Below, piece by piece: positions 23,308 to 35,896 of a DNA stretch of 64,000 nt. Source of the stretch: Carettochelys insculpta (lineage: Eukaryota > Chordata > Testudines > Carettochelyidae); assembly GCF_033958435.1 (NCBI RefSeq), contig NC_134147.1, positions 45,502,001-45,566,000 of the forward strand. Direction: 5' to 3'. Position 1 is the stretch's first letter; every line of letters starts with the position of its first letter. The notes under the pieces were generated by a model. It was not told where the DNA came from and did no database searches. It saw only the letters and a program-made list of their open reading frames with translations. Position numbers and translations under genes: made by a program.

Positions 23308-23421
23308 ATAAGCAAGCAGCAGCTCCAGATTGTCAAGGATCGATTCCAAGCATTTCTCAATGGAGAAACACAGATTGTGGCTGATGAAGCCTTTATTAAT
23401 GCAGTCCAGAGTTATTATGAG
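23308..23421 (+). CDS. CADPS: CADPS internal exon, 114 bp (38 codons), N-terminal region of CAPS
   Basis: The exon reads [16 protein letters not shown] at its start and ends AVQSYYE. It is preceded by a pyrimidine-rich tract and tttgcag, and followed by the donor gtaagg at 23422. It holds exactly 38 codons, phase 0 at both ends, with no stop. The protein, calcium-dependent secretion activator (CAPS), primes dense-core and synaptic vesicles for Ca2+-triggered fusion by acting on SNARE proteins and PI(4,5)P2 at the plasma membrane. This segment lies well before the C2, PH and MUN/MHD regions. By recall, CADPS2 differs at several positions here (for example KEQFQ in place of KQQLQ), so CADPS is preferred. 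The reading frame joins that of the exon at 37526. No start codon lies in this exon; the first exon lies outside the window. Confidence 0.88.
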
Positions 23422-24751
23422 GTAAGGCCAGGCGGCCGGGCAAATGTTCACGTGAAATACACAAAAATGTGCACCACTTACAATGGTTTCTTCTGAATAA
23501 GTGTCGTATGGCCATTTCTGCAGTAATGGTCTCATCCAAATTTCCTTGGGTGTGCTCTGAGAGCCAGGAAGTAAACTCGGTGGTGTTCAAACCAAATCTC
23601 CCAAAGTATTTTAAAAAAAATGAATTTATGTTTCAACAATGAAAACCCCGGTGCTAAAGTTTAGTGCCATGCAAATGTGCACTCCTGCACGAAGTATCTA
23701 ATTACTTCACATTTTTACTCTGGAGTTAAATTCTGTCCAAGTGGATACATCCACATTGCTTTTGAGGGCTGTTCGGACAAATTCTCCATTCCATCTGACC
23801 TGTGGTATGTAGATGTTAGGGATGAACGTAGCTCCTTGGGGTGACTTGGAGCTCAGAAAAGAGAAGGTGACAGCCCCCTCCGAGAACTACAACTGTGTGT
23901 CATGACCCAAGAAGAACAGCAAAGTTCTTGAGAAGTTTTCCATATTGCAACAGATGACTTCGTTAGTCTTTGCCCTTGTCATCAACAGGTATTCTTAGTC
24001 ACTTCTGTGCTGGGCACACCACCAGACAAGCTTCAATACAGTCAGTCAGAAGGTACAATTATAAATATTTCATTGACCCTCATTAACTACACTTAAACCT
24101 GGCAAGTTGGCGGTGTGTGCCCTAGCCATGTGGCTAGCACAGAGACTTGGCTAGTATTAGTTACTGATAGGCATCGTCCTGTGTTTACCTATGAACAACT
24201 ACAGGGAGTGACAAAAAGGACTTAATAGTGCATTTATCGTGCTGTCTTGCAGTTCAGAAAATGTCTTGTTTGGGGTATTCTAAGGCCCTGAAATCACCTC
24301 TCCTTCCACTTCCTGCTAATATTTGTCCCAACTTGCTATTTATACGTTAAAAGGACTTTGACCAGGTTGGCTAGTTCAGATTTCACATTTACCTTATTAT
24401 TTTTTCTCGTAACAAATTTCTGTGTCCTGTTTTGTCAGCATATTTCCCAATCTCCCAGCATATGTGCACTTTACATATTGCAGCTGTGTGAATAGTAATT
24501 CTTTCTTTGCATTTTTGCAACTGATCCACTACTCCAGTTCTTAGAAGCAACTCTACAAAATCTACAGCTGTCTCTTTGGGGTTTTGTTTTGGGGTTGTTG
24601 GACAGAAAATGCAGTTTCTGTAAAATCAAAATTTCCTTTCTTAGAAATGGACTTTGCTGAGATATTTTATTTTGGGTAGGTGTAATTCAAATTAGAATAA
24701 TTAATTTCAAAATTGAGCCAAAAGATGTCATCTCAACTCAGTTGAACATCC
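23422..24751. other. Unassigned intronic sequence after the CADPS exon
   Basis: No gene or named repeat is seen. Confidence 0.5.
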
Positions 24752-24960
24752 ATTATTATTTATTAGCTGTATCACCATTACATCTAGAAACCTTACTCAG
24801 AGACCAGGACTCTCTTGTGCTAGGCATCATACAAACACAGAAGAAGACCATCTCTACTCCAAAGAGCTTGTTAAAAATGTATAAGACAAAAAGAGGCTGA
24901 TGGATACAGACAGACAGAGCACCAGGGAACAGTGAGGCCATATTTGTAAGCAACATAGGC
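24752..24960. repeat. Old dispersed reptile repeat (unclassified)
   Basis: The words tgtgctaggcatcatacaaa, cagaagaagaccatctctac and caaagagcttgttaaaaatg follow the layout of a very abundant dispersed repeat I recall from turtles and birds. This copy is diverged. I cannot assign its class. Confidence 0.4.
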
Positions 24961-25180
24961 AGTGCTCTCAGCATACCAGTAACCTAACAATGCAGGGAAC
25001 TTCATTTTCCTATCAGCACATTGCCTGACGGGAGTTGTCATTCCAGTCTCCATTGTCTCTGTGCCTGTAAGACTACAGATCCTGTGAACCAGTATACTCA
25101 TATTTCTCCAAGCAAGATACACAGGGCATTGTGGGAGTCACATGAGTCTGCCTGCATTTTGGGAGATGATGTTTGAAAGG

Positions 25181-25245
25181 GCAGGGGGCTGGCCTCGATC
25201 ACATCTTGAGATCCCTGCCAGTTCTAGTGTTGTATGATTCTATGA
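25181..25245 (+). mobile_element. CR1 3' end fragment, plus strand
   Basis: The sequence gcagggggctggcctcgatc, then atcccctgccagttctag-like text and a terminal tgtatgattctatga are the last 65 bp of a CR1. Confidence 0.75.
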
Positions 25246-25453
25246 AGCCTGATACCTCCGGTCTTCCCCAGGAAACAATCCTATAACGCGCATAAACTCG
25301 TGAGATTCCCTTAGTACATGACACAGCTCAAGCAGAGGCTGATCAGCTCACTGCCTTACAGGAAACATAGTTCCCTGGAGAGCTCTGGTTATTGGAGAAA
25401 TTAGGACCAGAACTACTTGTTTCTGTTGTTCTGTGCTTCTGTACCCTGAGCTG

Positions 25454-25497
25454 CTAGACTTGGAAGGGATCTCGAGAGGTCATCAAGTCCAGGACCA
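25454..25497 (-). mobile_element. CR1 3' end fragment, minus strand
   Basis: The sequence tagacttggaagggatctcg with aggtcatcaagtcc is the antisense of a CR1 terminus. It is very short. Confidence 0.6.
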
Positions 25498-25505
25498 TGT
25501 ATATG

Positions 25506-25705
25506 TATGTCTACAGCAGTACGACTACAGAGCTGCAGTTGTTCCACTCTCATTTAAACGCTTTCTCCATCAATGGAGAGGGTTTTTTCCGTCACTGTAG
25601 TAAATCCAGCTCTCTAAGGGGTGGTGCTCAGATCACGAAGGAACTCTTCCATTGACCAAACTCAAATTAGCTCAGGTGATCTAATTTCCAGGGGTAGACC
25701 AGCTC
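25506..25705. mobile_element. Probable TIR element remnant
   Basis: The left edge tatgtctacagcagtacgac and the right-hand ggtagaccagc fit the GTCTAC-ended elements. The interior ccatcaatggagagggtttt also matches a layout recalled from turtle MITEs. Exact ends and target duplication are not visible. Confidence 0.4.
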
Positions 25706-26309
25706 TCGTAAATTTATTGTGAGACAGAGCCATGGAACTGGCATCAGGTTGGTGGTCTGTAGGTGATCTGCATGGGCCTGAGTCATCTCCTCTCCCTCTG
25801 GTTTTACATCAGGCAAATCCATCATCTCCTCCTGCTCTCATCAGACCTGATTCTCCTTGTGCCAGAGGAGTGTACATCACATGAGCTGTGGGCATAGCAG
25901 AAATACTCGCTAAACCTGGCTATCATGTAACCTACAAAATGTGCACTTACTGTATTTCTTTTCCCCAGCCACATCCTCCTCCTTCCTTCCTCTGAGGCCC
26001 TTATTCACACTAATGGCTTTCACTGAAAATCAATGGCTAAACTTCTATAGAATTCAGTGGCATCGCAACAGATCCTCAGGCAATAGATTCCTTTGCTTCA
26101 TCCGTTACATTTCAAGTGTAAAGTGGGCTGATCGGAATATGGGTGTAACTTGCATCTTCCCTCCTTCTTCCCTTTTCAACAACCATCCCCACTTTTCCAG
26201 GAAAATAGATTCTATAATGGGGATTGCTGTGTTTGGTATTTGTCTCCAGGGGCTTAAAATTGCCTTGGTGGGTGCAACATTGCATGGATGCAATTTGTTT
26301 GATTTTACA
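25706..26309. other. Unassigned intronic sequence
   Basis: A 125-codon frame at 25941-26318 shows no family resemblance. No named repeat is recognised. Confidence 0.45.
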
Positions 26310-26659
26310 TTGGTTTAATACTTCAGTTGTTTCTATGCTGTACAGTGGCCCGAAATTGGATAGTGGCACAATCAGACAGTGGGTACTATTTCAGGATACA
26401 AAGGCATGCTGAAAGAGCAATGCTGCAGCTTTTTGCAGAGCCCAAAATAGTGCTGCTATTTCAGGCACGCTGTTCTGGGTCCGCTAGCTCTCATTGTATC
26501 AGGGGTAACGGAACATTTGGAATGGCCCCTTATTCCGAACTTCAGTGCTGTTTGGATGGCACCAAATTCAGAATAAGGTATTTTGAAATAATTCATGCAA
26601 TTGCATTGCACAAATTGCATAAATTACATCAAAACAATGATGCAATCTAAACATAGCCT
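26310..26659. mobile_element. TIR element of the ttccgaa/ttcgaaat type, about 350 bp
   Basis: The interior ggtaacggaacatttggaat, ccccttattccgaacttcag and ggcaccaaattcagaataag follows a turtle MITE layout. The right end gcaatctaaacatagcc resembles the reverse complement of the ggctatgtctagat-type terminus. The left end is uncertain. No coding potential. Confidence 0.45.
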
Positions 26660-29570
26660 TCTTGTCGAGGAGTCCAAATAATGTGACAGTAAACAATACG
26701 ATATGCTTGACTTGCTTGATCCTTAGTGTTTTCCTTGAAGTGAGCTGTCCAATTGGTTTCTCCATTGCATTTCAGAATGCTTTTATATGCAGTTCTCAAG
26801 AAACCTAAAGTTGCTCAATGGGACTGACATCAGTTACTCTGTGCAGATTATAAAAATAACTTGGATTTAGTCTGATAGATACAATTATGACTCTTCTGTT
26901 TGTATTGAATGGAGAGCTGACAATTGCGTTACAACTGAGCAGCCATATAGTCTATAGTAACTGTAATGAGGCTTGTCTTCAGCAAGTGTTTACTGGAGAG
27001 TGGGCTTGTTTTTTCCAGTTTTTTAATGACAGAAAACAGTTGGCAGGTAATAAAAGAATGACTGTGAAACTGGGGATGTGTTCATCCAATAATATTCAAA
27101 TGTTTAATTCGCATCATTTGCACAATTCCAAGGCCAGAAATCATAACTGTACATTTCTTTAAAAAAGACATTTAATTTGAAAAGTAGTACTTTGGCAATT
27201 AACTGGATTTGGTAATTACTAGTCTTCATTGGACTAATTAGTTTGTAGGACTAGCCATCATTAAATCTATTGTTGTTAACGTGTTGTCACAGAGTGCAGT
27301 GAATGTCTTTATTAACCTCACTTTGTATCATTCAGTCTAGTAATAAACCAGGGTATGATTCCATATGATTTTAGCTTCATATTCACACCCACATACAGAA
27401 TTTGTATGATGGCTGTGTAAAATACATAATAAAGCAAAGCTGTGAGTAATTGTATTGCCCGTCCTCCATACCTGTGTTTAAATCTGCGGACTGTCAGTTC
27501 AGGGATACAAGGAGATCAAATGTGTCAGGGAGTCAGACCCTGGACAGCTCTAGAGGTCGAAATCAGCATCCTCCTTTGCTTTGCTGGAAATGAAGTATAA
27601 ACAAGTGCAGATGCCACAATGAATGTCGTGTTCTCTGTGATAATCACATTCTGCTCTTGCTGGACTTTGAGGTTATCCAGGTGAATTTGGTGATCATTGG
27701 CAAGAATTTTGCTCTTTCATCCTCTGCATATTGTTGCAGGTGTCCTGTCTCTGTGTGTCCAAACAGTTAATTTAGACTGCACTAAAGAACATACAGCTCA
27801 GTCAGAGCTTCTGGAGGACCACAGAAACTTCTTTGCTCTGCAAATGGCTTCCTTTGTGCAGCTTTTAGCACAGACTTTTGTGCCCCTCCCGGGGAGGGAA
27901 GAAGGACATATGTCAGGAGGGTGATTGATTTATCTGAGCAGTGTAGTTTATTTTTGTCAGCCTTCCTGCCAGTCGGCTTTCCCTCTCTAGGCTAGCCACC
28001 GTGCAAGGTGAAGATTTAGAATGGCTTAGAAATTGTGGGAGGGGAGAAGAATTCAGCGGTGAACCTTGAAGAGACTTTAAAATCTCACACGTCATAGCAA
28101 ATGGCAGGAAAGCTGCTCTGCAGGGGAACGTATAATTCATCCCTGGCTTAGCTTCACTGAATTGACCTAATGGTCCCAGCCCTGTCTCTTTTCTCTAGAG
28201 AGGTGGGAAGAAGAAAGTAATTTTCATCCCTCATCTGAAAAGGTCTGGCCAGGGGATTGCCCGTTTATCATTGCTTCGTTGAGCATGTGCTCTGGGAGAG
28301 ACTGCTTCCAACATGGCAACGGGATTTAAGACCAGCTCAGTTGACTTTCTTAGAAGTGACTCGTAGCGGGGGAAAGCTCACTGTTTAAACCCAGCTGGGG
28401 AAGGATGCAGGGAGGGGATGCTGTGATGTTATTGGCAATTTTCTCCACTACTTTGTGGAAATCTTGTTCTGACCAGCACCAGAATATAATAGATTCTGCT
28501 TATTAGCAGCTCAGTTGCGAGCAAAAAGTTGTCATAATCCTGGCGTTGCGAATAAGGAGAAAGCGGGATTGATGAGGCCATAGCTGGGGAGGAAGCCTGA
28601 GACATGTTTCTCCTGCCTGCTGCCCTGCAAACTTCCAGGTCTGCAGGGGAGAACAGGGGAGGGGACAGCCATTCAGCTGTGTGGGCTTTCTAGAGAGAGG
28701 AGGAGGGGTCCATGCACTCACTGCGGTCAGGGCTCATCACTTCCTACCCTGGATGCAAATCCCAAGCACAGCATAGCCCTGGAGAACACAGGAGAAATAC
28801 CAGGCAGCTCTGAAATCCAGGTTGCATCCCTTTTCCTTGCTAGTGGCCTTCGCAGAGTGTCCCCCACCCCCAACCTGCAGCCCCTTCGCCCCTGTGCAAT
28901 CCCTGTGTGAAGGCAGGTTTGTGGGGCTGTAGCCCCAGAAGGAAGTAATGGGACAGACAGAGCGTGGTCCGGCTGCAGGCAGTTGAGCAGCTGGCTGCAG
29001 CTGGGAAAACATCCCCCACCACTTCCTTCTCTGGCCACAGCTGCATAAACTTGCCTATGGCTGGGGCTTTTCTTCCCAAACAAGTCTTCCGTAGGCGGCA
29101 TGCTGTGGCGAGGATCTGAATCCCTTTCCCATTACCATCAAAATGGCAGGGTTGGGTCCCAGGAAAATGGTGCTATTAACTGGAAATTGTTAATGTTGGT
29201 TGCTCTGAAGTGGAATCTACAATACTATTAGTTGTACCCTATAGGTAAACAGACGTATGTGCATCTGATAGCTTAACCTCACAACCAGCTGTACAGCGCC
29301 TAAAGAAGTGAAAAGCCTTTGTTCCGGTGCAGATAGACAGCTTTGTGGCTTCCATTGATGTGGCCACACTGACGACGTGAGAGGAAAGAACCTGTCATGC
29401 ACATCTTCTGCATTTCACATAACCTATTGCTGTGCTCTGGTACTGCAGGCTTCGACTTGCTGCATGAAAACCCTTGTTTATGCTGGCAGTTCACTCTCTG
29501 TTGTCCCTGCAAAGGAACGCGGTTCCTCTCTCCCATCCCGACTGACTGGGAAGATATACAAGCGTATATT
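26660..29570. other. Unassigned intronic sequence, about 2.9 kb
   Basis: AT-rich to about 27500, then mixed. Minus-strand frames at 28503-29101 are not conserved. No gene or named repeat is seen. Confidence 0.45.
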
Positions 29571-29747
29571 ATAGAACTGGAAGGGACCTCGGAGGTCACT
29601 GAGTTCAGTCCCCTGCTTTCCTGGCAGGACCAAGCACCATCCCTGACAACATTTTTTTTTTTTTTAAATCTATTTGCTCCAGGCTCTAAATGGCTTTCTG
29701 AAGGATTGAACTCACAACCCTGGGTTTATAAGGCCAGTGCTGGAACT
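29571..29747 (-). mobile_element. tRNA-derived SINE with CR1-like tail, minus strand
   Basis: On the minus strand the 5' part ends in gttgtgagttcaatccttc, whose gagttcaatcc (complement of 29703-29713) is a pol III B box. The 3' part is gtcctgccaggaaagcaggg and a CR1-like end (aggtcccttccagttcta). A poly-T run at 29653-29665 on + is internal. SINEs that borrow a CR1 tail for LINE-driven copying are known from turtles. The A box is too decayed to place. Confidence 0.6.
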
Positions 29748-30579
29748 TGAGAGGATTTATGTAGCAAAGTGGTTGTGTACCAGCCCAAAACCCCAACCTC
29801 GCGCTGGTGCCCCTTTCTGGTAGGACAGTTGCAATGGTTCCCAGACTGCATGGGGTGGGGCTGCGTCCCCGTCTACCAGGCGAGCACCTCAGGGCTGCCC
29901 AATGCTCCAGCTGAACAGGAGTGGGATGCCAGCACTCTGCACGTCCGTAGAGCTGGTTGGGAATTTTACTCGGCAATGACTGTTCAGTGGAAAATGCAGT
30001 TTTGGAAAAGTCACTTCTGCCAACTCTTTGAGTGTCGGTGGAAACGGAAGCAGGCTGTTTTCTTTCAGGTTCCTTTGACACTGAACTGCATCTGCTTGTA
30101 TGGCAGTGCTGCCTCCTGGGAGCTGTAGTTCCGGCACTTAAACAGCCCTTATTCTCTCCTCTGAGCCAGGAGCCTTGGCCAGATTGCATTTTCCGTGAGA
30201 CAGAGCAATCTCCCCTCTGACCAAGCCATGTGGTGCATCATGAGAGTGGCACGGCTGCCAGCCCATAGGGAAGATTGAGGGCACCAGGCACCCAAACTCC
30301 AATTCACATGAGGCTTTGACACCCGCAGTTGATGGAGGTGAATGTCAAACTGACTTGAAACTGTTCCAGCATCTCCAAACTGCAGTTTTCAGAGCTTTGT
30401 TATATGAAGTACTTCAGCACTTCAGTTTTTGTTTTCATCCCAAATCAAGGTCCATTTTTTTTCTCCCCACTTTACTCATGGTTTGGTCAAGATTTGCATA
30501 AACTTCATATACTGGCAAATATGAGCTGCGAAGCATCGACTGGAAGTCGGGGAAACTGTAATCGAGGGATAGCCAGCAT
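29748..30579. other. Unassigned intronic sequence
   Basis: Overlapping frames on both strands (longest 167 codons, minus, 29686-30189) run partly into the SINE and show no domain. No gene is seen. Confidence 0.45.
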
Positions 30580-30776
30580 CGGTGTTTCCTGTAAGCTGTG
30601 TGCTTGCGCAGACACCCAGGAGAGATTCAAATGCTGGCCAACTGATTAGCCTGGGGCCAACAGCCATCTACAGCTGGCAGCATGTGTTTCTCTTGGTGGT
30701 GCGCATCTGCACATGCCGCAAGGCCTATGAGAAAATTTATTCCACACAAGGATGGAGAAGATTATCCGGAACATTG
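30580..30776. mobile_element. hAT-like element, CAGTGTTCCC-type ends, copy 1
   Basis: The left end cggtgtttcctgtaagctgt and the right end attatccggaacattg match the ends of the copies at 31233 and 50023. The interior shares caggagagattcaaatgctg, ctgattag and tttattccacacaaggatgg. The flanks no longer match, so no duplication is claimed here. Confidence 0.6.
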
Positions 30777-31232
30777 TCCCACACACAAGTCAGTCCATTA
30801 AAGCCGGATGCGTTTATCAAACAACTATTTGAGCAACACAAAACTCACTGATAGTAAAGAATCTCTGAAGGCTACGGTCAAAACTAACAAAGCATGTAAG
30901 GAAGAAATCTCATCAAATGATAGATGCCACTTTCAATTCACTGTCAGTCTGCTTGCTATATGTTTTTTAACGGGACTTGGAGAGTGCTGCAGAAAATAGG
31001 ATTTAGACCTTTGAATGTAGTTTCCACCCCATAATATAGCTTGTTAAGCCATTGACTGGAATACAGTGGGATTTGACAGAAGTGTACAGAATGCATTCTT
31101 AATGCTGCATTGGATCTGGATCCTAAAATAAACCAGATGGCTGGGATATTCTTTGCGTGGAAGTTGATAGGAGCTTTCTTAATATACAAAATTAGGCTGT
31201 GTTTCGTGATTTCTGAAAAAAGGCACCTAGAC

Positions 31233-31415
31233 CAGGGTTCCCGGTAAGCTGGGCACTGGGGCAGCTGCTCAGGAGAGAGTCGATGCCTCCCAGGTGATTA
31301 GCAGAACCCCACAGCCAGATTTTTTTATTTCTGCTGCTGGTGCACATGCACGCAGGCCTCGGTGCACATCAAAATTCATTCCACGCATGGATGGAAAAGA
31401 TTGGAGGGAGCATTG
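31233..31415. mobile_element. hAT-like element, CAGTGTTCCC-type ends, copy 2
   Basis: The left end cagggttcccggtaagctgg mirrors the right end ggagggagcattg. The flanks acctagac (31225-31232) and ctctagac (31416-31423) match at 6 of 8 bases, consistent with an 8-bp hAT duplication. Non-autonomous, with no open frame of note. Confidence 0.65.
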
Positions 31416-31423
31416 CTCTAGAC

Positions 31424-32009
31424 CCACATCTCCAGAGGTGTTTAGCTGCCCTCCTTTGTAGTACCCCAAAGGGACAGGAGTCCGATCAGTTCAGTTTGGA
31501 GCCAAACTCGCTGTGGCCAAGGCCCAGTGGGACGATTACTGCGTATGCAGTGAGAGAGCCCGAAACAGATCGTTACACGCTGCAGCGAAACAGCACTTCT
31601 GAGTTCTGTGTTACTTCAAATGCCAAACTATGCTCACTGCCTCACATTAAAATCTGAAACTTAATTAACAATGTAGCTGCTGTTTATGCTCAGGGACAAT
31701 GTAGAGCTTCTGAGCAAATAAAGGCTTTTATGGAAAAGCCAGAAGACGGCAGCCTGGCCGCGAACGCTTTCCGCATCGCTGTGGCATGGGCAGGAGACTG
31801 CAATGCCTGGAGTGCTTCTCACCCAAAAGGAACTGGCAAGCAAAGCCTTGGCTGCCTTGCAGCAAACCTCCTTTCTCAGTACACAATGCAAATGGTGGAG
31901 ATGTCCCCTCCCACTTCTCTTCCTTTTCCTTTTTTATTTATTGTGTCCTTTGGATGGTGTCTGTGTTTAGCTTTTGTCCAGGGCCAATGACACCTAGTTC
32001 TTATCCTCA
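31424..32009. other. Unassigned intronic sequence
   Basis: No gene or named repeat is seen. Confidence 0.5.
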
Positions 32010-32150
32010 CTGCAGCTCTGTTTCACCAGTGGAGAAACGGAGACATGGTGGTGGGGGGGGGGCAGTGAGTGGCCTGTGATCATCCAGCAGTTGCAGAGCT
32101 GGGAATAAACCCCACACTCTGACTTTGTCCACTGGACTACACTGGCTCCC
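32010..32150 (-). mobile_element. MIR-like (CORE) SINE fragment, minus strand
   Basis: The + strand reads caccagtggagaaacggaga, gcagagctgggaataaaccc and gtccactggactac, the antisense order of an ancient tRNA-derived MIR-like SINE. A G9 run near 32053 interrupts it. Diverged; identification is by pattern only. Confidence 0.5.
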
Positions 32151-35100
32151 TGATTGAGTTAGACTCCTGGCCTGTGTTCCTGGCTCTTGGCAATGAGTTG
32201 GAAAGTACAGGTCCCCAAAACCATAAAGCACCAAACCCCTTCCTGGAGTCACAGGTTGGTGCACTAATATCCCATGTGCCCCCAGGGCAAGGCAAGCTCC
32301 TAAGGTGTGAGGAGGAGAGCTCTTTGCCCTCTCCGCATTGTGCCTCCAGCCCAGGGTCCATGACCATCACACCGTGGGGTGCAAGCCGCTCAAAGGGAGG
32401 TAGGGAGAAAGAGCTCCCAATCTGCCTTGTATGCACACAGCAGCAAGGCTAGGCAGCCACAGAGGGAGATACATGTTGGATCCTCTTACTGGGTGATGCA
32501 GCAGGCAGGGTCCCTGTGCAGAGCACCAGCAGGTTGCGGTGCCCTTTTGGTCAGCTGCGCACACCCCTGTGGGCAACACTGCCTGGCCAAGTGGCCAAGT
32601 GCTGCTCAGTCTCCTTTGACAGCAGCAGTTCTTGCTGTGCAAAGAGCATCAGCCGAATGCTTAACACAGGCACCTTCAAGGAGGTCCAGGATCCCCTCTG
32701 CCTGCAACTGCCTGACTGACAGACCATGAACACCTCTTCCATAACTGCATGTGCCTCGCACAGCTCCTCGGCCATCGAGACCCAGGCTGAACCATGGCAT
32801 GTGTCTGATGTGGCTCTTTCTACCTACTGCGCCCTCCACTGTGTCTTCTGTTGGTGTCTTCTTGGCTGTCTAGGAGTTGCTGCCAAACACAGCTTAGCTT
32901 AGGGGCAGTCTCCAAATGAATGATGGGCTGGCTCCCCACACGTGTCCTTTGGAAATTTAGGGTGCGTCTCCACAGCAGCCGGGAGTTGTGATTGCAGCTA
33001 GCGCAGACACTGCTTGGGAATCTCACGAGGCCGAGCCACCCATCTTACCCAGGGCACGTACGTCTTCCGTGCTGCCACGGCTTCTCTGCTATGGGCTGTC
33101 CAACTCCATCAAAGGTAGCGTGGGAGTGTCTGGACTTGGTGCAGGGACAGCTCCCAGCTGCACTGGACGCATACCCGCACTGCAAAGGGAGGGCGGCACC
33201 ACAGAGAAACAAGGCAGCAGGACCAGGTTGGCCGACCTTTATTATGGAGCACGGCGGGGAACTTCGTAGTGACAAACGCAGACAAGGTGGTTTTGACTAG
33301 AGCGAGGGGCGAGGTGAGTAAATCTGACCAGCTGACTAATCTGCTGTTCTTTTGGTAGTATTTTTATCAACAGTCTGTTTCGTGAGGCTGCCTTCCTCCT
33401 CAGCCCCACTCCCCAGCCCTTCTTTCCTCTTGAACGTCCCTTCAGTTTGCTGTTACACATTAGACATTCACGCACCCAAACTGGGGGTGAGTTGCCAGAA
33501 GAATCGCAGGATTTGCTGTGGGCACAGGGGAAACTTCTTTTTAGTCTGTCTAGAAACCGTATTATTGACAATCCCAGCGCAGGTTGTGATCCGTATTTGA
33601 GGTTTGAAAGATTCCTCTTACCACGCAGCACCCGGCTTAATCTGGTCTCTGCATTTTGTCCCCTTCCCAAAGTTCTGCCACAGGGGAGTGAGAGGGGAAA
33701 AGATTCAGTGTGGGAGGTCTGGGGTAGGTCTGATATCATTTCTCTTCCTTGTCTTGGTCAGTGCCGATGGGCTCATCCATCATTCACATTGTGCAGGTGT
33801 GATCAGTAATTTTGTGAAGAAAGAGGGGTCATTTCCTAGTGTACCAGATGGATCTGCACTACTGCCAGCAGATGAGAAGTCCAGTAACGGCGCAGGCTTC
33901 AACGGAGGGCTTGCAAAACATTGGTAAGCCTGTAGAAATACTGCAACTATCACCGGGACATGCAGATTTCTACAAACAGCAGTGCAGGGAGCCAACACCT
34001 TTTATCTGATGAGCTTTCCGCCACCTGGCCTCACACCGCTCAGCCGGCCGCAGAGCAGACACTGGTAGAGAAGAGGTCGCATTTTTTGAACATGCAGTGC
34101 AAAACTTCCTTGGCCTTTCTCCTGTCCACAGGATTCTTTGTTCAGGATGTTTGTGTGGAAGCAAATGGTGCAAGTTCTGAAATGGTTTTTGGAGCAGGAG
34201 TTTTTCATGCAAGGATTCCGCAGTGGAACAAAGGACAATGCCCAGCCCCCTAGCTCACTCTACCACTCCTCCAGCAGTCACTGGGGTTACAGGGTCATGT
34301 GCATTGCACTTCCGGCTTTCTGCAAGAAAAGCTTTTCTCCGTGTGCAGGTGGGAGCCACTCTGGCTTGCTTGTTATCTGGACACCCATTGATTCTGGGCT
34401 TGCAATGTGACCATGCCCAGCCCCTGCCATTTAGACATCCAGCTACCTGATTACACCATCACTTACTCACGCCCATTACCGGTTTCCATTATTAATCATA
34501 ATCCTTGATGTAAGTGCTGCTTCAGATAGCCATTTTACCTGGGAATTGGCTTAATGGGTGTGTTGCGGAGCTGTTTGCACACTGTTGAAATTGAAAGCAC
34601 TAACTAGCTGACAGCCCTCCTTTATTCCCTCTTGCCTGCTCAGCAGCTGACGGAGAGCTGTCATGGATCTGTGAAAGGCCTTGAGTTAGCTGGTGGATTT
34701 GACAATAGGAAGAGCTGACTTGGGTAGTGAAAGAAGTGTTTGCTTTTAATAAACACAGACACGTGTGCCCCCATTAGAACTTTGCAGTGATAATTCTCAG
34801 CCTGCCTTATTCATACAGAACAACCCTGAACCTGCAGAGTTCATGGCTCAGTCTTCGTGACAAAGCAATTTCCCGTTCCACTTGTCAGCATCTCTTTGTA
34901 TCTCCCCATGTCCCTTTTCTGCCTCGCTTGCTGCATTCATTGTTTTCTGGTGTGCAGCACCTCAAGCCCCCATGTCATTTGCGGTTGGCGGGACCAGCTG
35001 ATCAGAAATGTGCTGGCTGAAGCAGACCTCTTGAAATGCTGCTTTTCGAAGTGGCATTTAGTTCCCCTGGCTCTGAGGTATGCCTGGAATTGTCAGTCTG

Positions 35101-35896
35101 TTAATTGGAATTGTCTTTTGCTTTCTTTCCCCCACTGGCCTAGATAGAAGGTTTGCAGTGCTGCTTATGCTCGAAGGAGGAGGGCTAGAATCTCAGCACA
35201 GGGGAGCATTCGACGACTCTCTGGACAAGGTGTTGTTTGAGAAGGCATTCTTTACACAGAACTACCTTTACCTATGTTGTTCAGCTGCTGCAGGCAGGAA
35301 CCAGTTTTTCGCTGGCTATCTCAGCAGGACAGTCTGCTGAGGTCTGCTCAGTTTGGTAGCCTACTGTGGGGCTCTGCCACTTCCTTCAGACCGAAGGTTA
35401 AGCTGGTGTCATGATGGGTGGAGTCATAGTTTACCCTAAACCACGTTGGGTTTGTTATACAATCTACACCTACCAGTTTCTAGAGTTGCAGATCTGTCTC
35501 CTCTCTTCACTGGGAATTTTTGCATAGCCAACCAGGGAGTGACTGGCTAAATAGGAGATGACAAGTAAACAGAGATCATTAAAATTTGCAGCCATTAGAA
35601 AACCTGAACCAAAGAGGTGCTGGAGAGAGTGCTGAATGGAATTTTGTTGTGCAGGGTATGGGATGACAGCCGACCTCAGGGACCCCAGCTGGAGCTTGGC
35701 ATAACACCCTGGAGATTTCAGTGCTGTCCGTTCCAGAGCTATTGTCTCTTTGTGAGATTTCAAAGCCCCTGCCCCAGCAATTTTCAGTTCGGCTGCCTGT
35801 CTCCAGGGAGAAAGCCGTCAGCCCACCTACCTTCAGAGACGGAACTGTATTGTTTTGCCTCAAGGAGGGTTTTACATGAGCAATTATCTCTCCCAG
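32151..35896. other. Unassigned intronic sequence, about 3.7 kb
   Basis: The 32100-34500 part is GC-richer and contains many overlapping short frames on both strands (up to 165 codons) without domains. No named repeat is recognised. The word ggtgcgtctccacagc near 32961 resembles a TIR but has no partner. Confidence 0.45.

Noticed and set aside
29686..30189. 167-codon open frame, minus strand
   Set aside because: It overlaps the CR1-tailed SINE and has no conserved pattern or splice context.
32957..33205. TIR element starting ggtgcgtctccacagc
   Set aside because: No matching right end or duplication was found.
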